Shown here in pieces: positions 5,048 through 8,388 of a stretch of 8,388 nucleotides of DNA (position 1 is its first letter; every line of letters begins with the position of its first letter). Source of the DNA: CAZWUZ01 sp964637655 [NCBI: uncultured bacterium] (GTDB taxonomy: Bacteria > DAOPZR01); NCBI GenBank assembly GCA_964637655.1, contig CAZWUZ010000178.1, forward strand, positions 1 to 8,388. Direction: 5' to 3'. The translations under genes and the position numbers were made by a program. The notes below the pieces were generated by a model. It was not told the DNA's origin. It made no database searches and saw only the letters and a program-made list of their open reading frames with translations.

Positions 5048-5453
5048 ACTGTTGATTTTGCTGTTACAACGTGTTTCTTTCCTCATTCTCCACAGATAAC
5101 AACTCGTAATGTTTCTGCTCGTTCAGCCAATCAGGTCCGAGCTGTTCCCCTGCAGCTATTCTCCATTTCAACTTGCAGCTTTGTGTTTCTGTACACGTTA
5201 TACCCCTGAATCCATACTTGGTGTGAGTAATCAATTTTCAATATTTTCGTTTCTCAAGTTGTGCTTGTTAGAGCGCAATCAATGAAATTGAGGAATGTGG
5301 AGGAGAATTATGCCAGCATGTCATAGACAATTTTATCGCTTACAATACGCGATCGACGTTGCTAGTTAGCCTCACAGGGGGGGCTCAACTCGGTAGAGTT
5401 ATGCGGTGTGGGAACAGCTGCTTACACGAGACGAGCAAATGCCATACTTCCAG

Positions 5454-6392
5454 TTACTTTATGATCAAGTATCGATACCCCTTCTTCACGAGGTCGCATG
5501 CGGTCTTGTGGTTGATTCTAGCCAACGTCTCATTTTCCCTTATTATGTCACGTCGGTGGGCCTCACTGTTGTACGGCCTGTTCAATCGACTCGCATATAC
5601 TTTTTCCACAATCTGCGAATATTTCATACCGCTCTGCCGCAGGTCGTATATCTGCAAGTACGTTTCGAGTTGTACTATATCCGCCCGTGAATATGCGTAT
5701 CGTTGCTTCCGATACGTATGATATTGGCGTTGTTGCTCCTTGATAATATGTTTAAACTCTTCGTCGATCAGTTCGCTGCTTGCCTGCAGGTTTACGACGA
5801 CTTCCATACATATCGGGACATCTGCCTTCGTCCCCTTTCCTAAATTGATTTTGCTTCCTATCTGGTTCAGGGTGTTGCGCAGCCTCGTACGTCCAGAGGT
5901 GAGTGAATCGGTCGAATCATATAAGTTTTCTGTCACTTCGGGGAACAATTCTGATAGCGTCCCCTTTGCGATCCCCCAGTCTGCCGGTCCAGCGATGTAA
6001 ACACCTTTGGGCAGACACACTTTGTCAGGATCCACGAACGCCGTAATGCCATAATTGCGCCGCAAGACTACTTCCGCTGCCTTTCGCATCTGCCGCTGAA
6101 CTTTTGGTGATGCCCGCAGATGTTCCGCAGCATATGCGTCGCGAATAAGTTCTTCATCCGCAGCGCTGAATGATGCTTTTTGGTCAATGATTGTCTGCGC
6201 CTTTTGCTGCAGCTTCTTTATCTTGTTAGACGTGCTCGTATACAACAATCTATGGCATTCAGACCAGAATGACCGGTAATCGCGATTTCTTCGCAAATAC
6301 TGCCATCGATAGTTCTGGCTATCGGCGTTCAGCCCCTGACCCTTCCTGATGCTTTTGATATTCCCGATGGATACGCACCCATGCTTCTTCAT
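5454..6392 (-). CDS. Unknown 312-residue protein with YLRRNRDYRSFW motif and HTH-like C-terminus
   Basis: Residues 28-48 (YRWQYLRRNRDYRSFWSECH) resemble the 'W.fLRRnp.Yr..w' motif found at the N-terminus of DUF6499/DUF2285-type proteins of integrative elements, which are annotated as transcriptional-regulator-like. Residues 245-312 (beginning YLQIYDLRQSGMKYSQIVEK, ending ACDLVKKGYRYLIIK) look like a helix-turn-helix followed by a helix and a 'GYR.L' end, which is also seen in that group. The middle (110-210) contains NYGITAFVDPDKVCLPKGVY and is not recognised. Function is unknown; DNA binding is inferred. The base composition is clearly more AT-rich than the genes on either side, which suggests separate acquisition. 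The start at 6392 follows AGGGG (6403-6399), which overlaps the stop of the large upstream gene 9 bases away, so it may be transcribed with that gene. Confidence 0.6.
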   Translation of the reverse strand: MKKHGCVSIGNIKSIRKGQGLNADSQNYRWQYLRRNRDYRSFWSECHRLLYTSTSNKIKKLQQKAQTIIDQKASFSAADEELIRDAYAAEHLRASPKVQRQMRKAAEVVLRRNYGITAFVDPDKVCLPKGVYIAGPADWGIAKGTLSELFPEVTENLYDSTDSLTSGRTRLRNTLNQIGSKINLGKGTKADVPICMEVVVNLQASSELIDEEFKHIIKEQQRQYHTYRKQRYAYSRADIVQLETYLQIYDLRQSGMKYSQIVEKVYASRLNRPYNSEAHRRDIIRENETLARINHKTACDLVKKGYRYLIIK

Positions 6393-6401
6393 CCGTATCC
6401 C

Positions 6402-8388
6402 CTACTCAAGTCGCAGAAATACGCTGCCTGCGTCACGATAGCTCCCGCCTTTCAAATACGCCGCATCAACCCTGATCACGCACCCCGCCAGCTCCGCCGG
6501 CAGGCGCAGCACGCAGCGATACTCGCCCGATTCCATCGACGTCAGATCGTCAAACCAGACAACCATATTGCCACGATCCTCGCCGTCGTCGTAGACCGCC
6601 ACCACATCGCCACCCTGTGGCACCTCGGTTTCGACATTCACCCGCAGGGTAAGCGGCAGTACGGCGTTCTTCACCGTAATGCGCAGGGCAACAGAGCCGC
6701 CCGGCGCCGCAACCTCCTGTGCCGGAGCAGCCCAAACAATCGCGTTTCTCAATATGTCTGCCAATGCCGCCGCGTTTTTGCTGTATTCCGACACTGCGTA
6801 CAGGACCTTACCCAGGCCCCAAGCGTTGGCAACCACGGCCGGATAGGCTGCTTGCCGGCCTCCTCCGTTGCCATTACCATGCCCGTTGCCGTTCCTGCTC
6901 TCATCAGTTTCCGTCAGTGTCAGTGTCACCATGCCCAGCACATCGCCGGACAGGACCTCCGTGATGCGTTTCGTCTTCCCCTCGATGGTCAAGGTCAGTG
7001 TGTCCTCTACCAGGTCGCCCTGATTGACTGTCAGGGTTGCGCCGCCATTCAGTACGCCGGCAACCTTGACCCCGAAGATATTCTGCCAGCCCCGGTCGGT
7101 GCTCTCCGGGGTGTTGATGTCCTCATACCCCAGGCTCACCAGCGATTTGCCAAGTGCCACCTGATCCGCCAAACGGGAGTTGGCAATATCGTCCAGCGCC
7201 ACCTGGTCGCCAATAATCAGGTAGGTATTGTAATCAGCCAACGCCGCCGTGAGATCAGTCACGTTCTCGACTATGCGATAATCAAGTGCTGCACTATCCA
7301 GGGCCGCCTGCAGCGCCGCCAGTCCTGCTTCCTTGCTTGAGGGTTGCTCGTTCGCGGGTCCATTCCACCACGCCAGCACACGCGGCGTGTTCAACAGTCC
7401 TGCCGATACCTCAAGCGCTGGCTTTACCGTGATCGTCCGAATCTGCGTCGCTCCAACGTTTCCGGCATTATCAGTCGCGCGATAAGCGATGGTCGCTATG
7501 CCACTCGCAACGCCAGCCTGTTGCAGTTCGAACGGAGCAGAATATACCTGCCAACTGCCGCCGTTGATTGCATACTCGATGCTCGCCACGCCACTGATAG
7601 CATCCGTGGCCGAGATCGACACCAGCGTTTCCGGCACCGCAATTGCTCCGGAAGCGTCCGTCGTGTCGAGCAACAGTTCGCATACCGGCGGAGCAACGTC
7701 GTACTGTTCGACTATCTCAACCTCGAATTCACCCTCGCTGGTATTCCCCACTCTGTCGGAGACCTGATAGCGCTCCATGTACACGCCCGGCGTCGAGAAG
7801 CTAACCGGACCGGCATACGGGCACAGTTCGCCACCTTCATGTGCCAGACTCAGTGTTTCCACGCCACTGCCGGAGCCATCTGTTGCGGTCAGCGTCAGGC
7901 GCTGCAGAGCATCGAGTCCCCATTCAACAGTCGGGGAGACGCTATCCCGTACAAACGGCACCTCAATAGTGCCTGTCCGATTCCCCAGGCCGTCCTGCGC
8001 GTAGTAGCGCAGTATATGCGCTCCGTCAGTCGTCGGCATCTGCACAGACACCTGGGTCGTTGCTGATCTCCACCAGTTGTCATCCACCTGATAGTGCACA
8101 CTCGGCTGCCATGACGGGTTGTTGTCCGTCGCCTTCAGTACAAACTGCGTGCTCCCCGCAATATACCCGTCAACATGCGGACCGTTCTGTTCCAACCAAA
8201 CCGTCGGCGGTTCCTGTTCCTGCAGCACGGTCACTGTCGCGTTGCCCGTCGTGCTGTTTCCGGCAAGATCAGACGCCTGGACATCCACTTTCCAGCTGCC
8301 ATAGATAACTGAACCGTACGAACCGCCTATGCCATCCCACGTATACACGTGGGGACCATTATCGAGTAATGTGGCTGTCTGCAAGGTC
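6402..8388 (-). CDS. Large extracellular Ig-like/OmpL47-like protein with a glutamine-amidotransferase-like domain (5' end missing)
   Basis: About 661 codons are visible and the frame is open at the right edge, so the N-terminus and any signal peptide are missing. Counting from the TTG at 8384: residues 1-230 are about three Ig-like beta domains with the repeating signature 'Y.a.D..GN.t' (ASDLAGNST, AQDGLGNRT, VSDRVGNTS). Residues 233-320 match an OmpL47-type domain (SGVASIEYAINGGSWQVYSA, then YRATDNAGNVG). Residues 334-555 look like a class I glutamine-amidotransferase/ThuA-like fold (RVLAWWNG, then DYNTYLIIGDQ, then NAWGLGKVLYAVSEYS, then LRNAIVWAAP). No nucleophile cysteine is seen at the expected LVSLGY elbow, so it is probably not an enzyme. 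An Asn/Gly-rich loop (498-510) interrupts it. A final beta domain (560-660) has no membrane anchor or sorting motif at its end. It is probably secreted or surface-bound, with ligand or adhesion roles inferred only. Confidence 0.8.
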   Translation of the reverse strand, partial: TLQTATLLDNGPHVYTWDGIGGSYGSVIYGSWKVDVQASDLAGNSTTGNATVTVLQEQEPPTVWLEQNGPHVDGYIAGSTQFVLKATDNNPSWQPSVHYQVDDNWWRSATTQVSVQMPTTDGAHILRYYAQDGLGNRTGTIEVPFVRDSVSPTVEWGLDALQRLTLTATDGSGSGVETLSLAHEGGELCPYAGPVSFSTPGVYMERYQVSDRVGNTSEGEFEVEIVEQYDVAPPVCELLLDTTDASGAIAVPETLVSISATDAISGVASIEYAINGGSWQVYSAPFELQQAGVASGIATIAYRATDNAGNVGATQIRTITVKPALEVSAGLLNTPRVLAWWNGPANEQPSSKEAGLAALQAALDSAALDYRIVENVTDLTAALADYNTYLIIGDQVALDDIANSRLADQVALGKSLVSLGYEDINTPESTDRGWQNIFGVKVAGVLNGGATLTVNQGDLVEDTLTLTIEGKTKRITEVLSGDVLGMVTLTLTETDESRNGNGHGNGNGGGRQAAYPAVVANAWGLGKVLYAVSEYSKNAAALADILRNAIVWAAPAQEVAAPGGSVALRITVKNAVLPLTLRVNVETEVPQGGDVVAVYDDGEDRGNMVVWFDDLTSMESGEYRCVLRLPAELAGCVIRVDAAYLKGGSYRDAGSVFLRLE

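Larger units (their letters stand above)
4928..5453. other. Gene-free, AT-richer region between rep and the 312-residue gene
   Basis: It holds the leader of rep (hairpin and CRISPR-like unit, listed separately), a smaller inverted repeat AGCTG/CAGCT (5140-5144, 5153-5157) and a short AACTC/GAGTT hairpin (5387-5400). ACTTGC occurs three times (two in tandem near 5007-5018, one near 5170). No clear terminator with a T-run follows the 312-residue gene on the minus strand, and no convincing -35/-10 pair for rep was found. A 19-codon frame with a strong ribosome site on the plus strand (5310-5369) is described as a finding. Confidence 0.4.

Noticed and set aside
5007-5176. ACTTGC repeats as rep iterons
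   Set aside because: Only three 6-base copies with irregular spacing; expected by chance at this level.
5382-5398. tRNA D-arm-like string GGCTCAACTCGGTAGAG
   Set aside because: No T-arm (GTTCGA-like) or matching acceptor stem follows within tRNA distance; only a small hairpin is present.
6381-8066. Long plus-strand frames (319 and 240 codons) opposite the Ig-like gene
   Set aside because: The minus strand encodes recognisable Ig-like and OmpL47-like domains; the plus frames are antisense shadows.
8382-8384. TTG at 8384 as the start of the Ig-like protein
   Set aside because: The frame is open to the window edge, the first domain is already under way, and no ribosome site or signal peptide is seen.

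Overview
This looks like the backbone of a bacterial mobile element (plasmid or integrated element) running leftward on the minus strand, next to an AT-richer gene and then a large chromosome-style surface protein gene. Strong AAGGAGG-type ribosome sites and a sigma70-type promoter point to a bacterium. The Ig-like/OmpL47-like and glutamine-amidotransferase-like protein on the right is a type common in Desulfuromonas/Geobacter-like and some other environmental bacteria, but the sequence does not fix the phylum.

Layout, read along the minus strand from right to left: (1) 8388-6402, the C-terminal 660 or so residues of a multidomain Ig-like protein, open at the window edge. (2) 6392-5454, a 312-residue protein of unknown function with a YLRRNRDYRSFW motif near its N-terminus and a helix-turn-helix-like C-terminus. 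(3) 5453-4928, a gene-free, AT-richer stretch holding a single CRISPR-repeat-like unit and a strong hairpin. (4) 4927-3653, an HUH-type rolling-circle replication initiator or relaxase-like protein. (5) 3574-3368 and 3353-3030, two small unknown genes; the first has a CxCxxC cluster and the second is cysteine-containing and very basic. (6) 3029-2528, a GC-rich gene-free stretch with repeated GGTCCynGTTCC motifs, inverted repeats and a G-run cluster, a candidate replication or transfer origin. (7) 2527-1883, a protein with a ribbon-helix-helix-like N-terminus and a charged helical body. (8) 1814-1203, a calcineurin-type metallophosphoesterase. (9) 1048-233, a sigma70-like protein with region 2-like and region 4-like segments. 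(10) 236-1, the N-terminus of a VirD4/TraG-like coupling ATPase whose start overlaps the stop of the sigma-like gene (ATGA).

Together the HUH Rep, RHH-like protein, repeat-rich region and coupling-type ATPase suggest DNA replication or processing followed by transfer, with the sigma-like protein as a possible regulator co-translated with the ATPase. The most unusual points are the solitary CRISPR-repeat-like unit in the rep leader, the origin-like repeat block, and perfect hairpins that abut the ribosome-binding sites of three genes.
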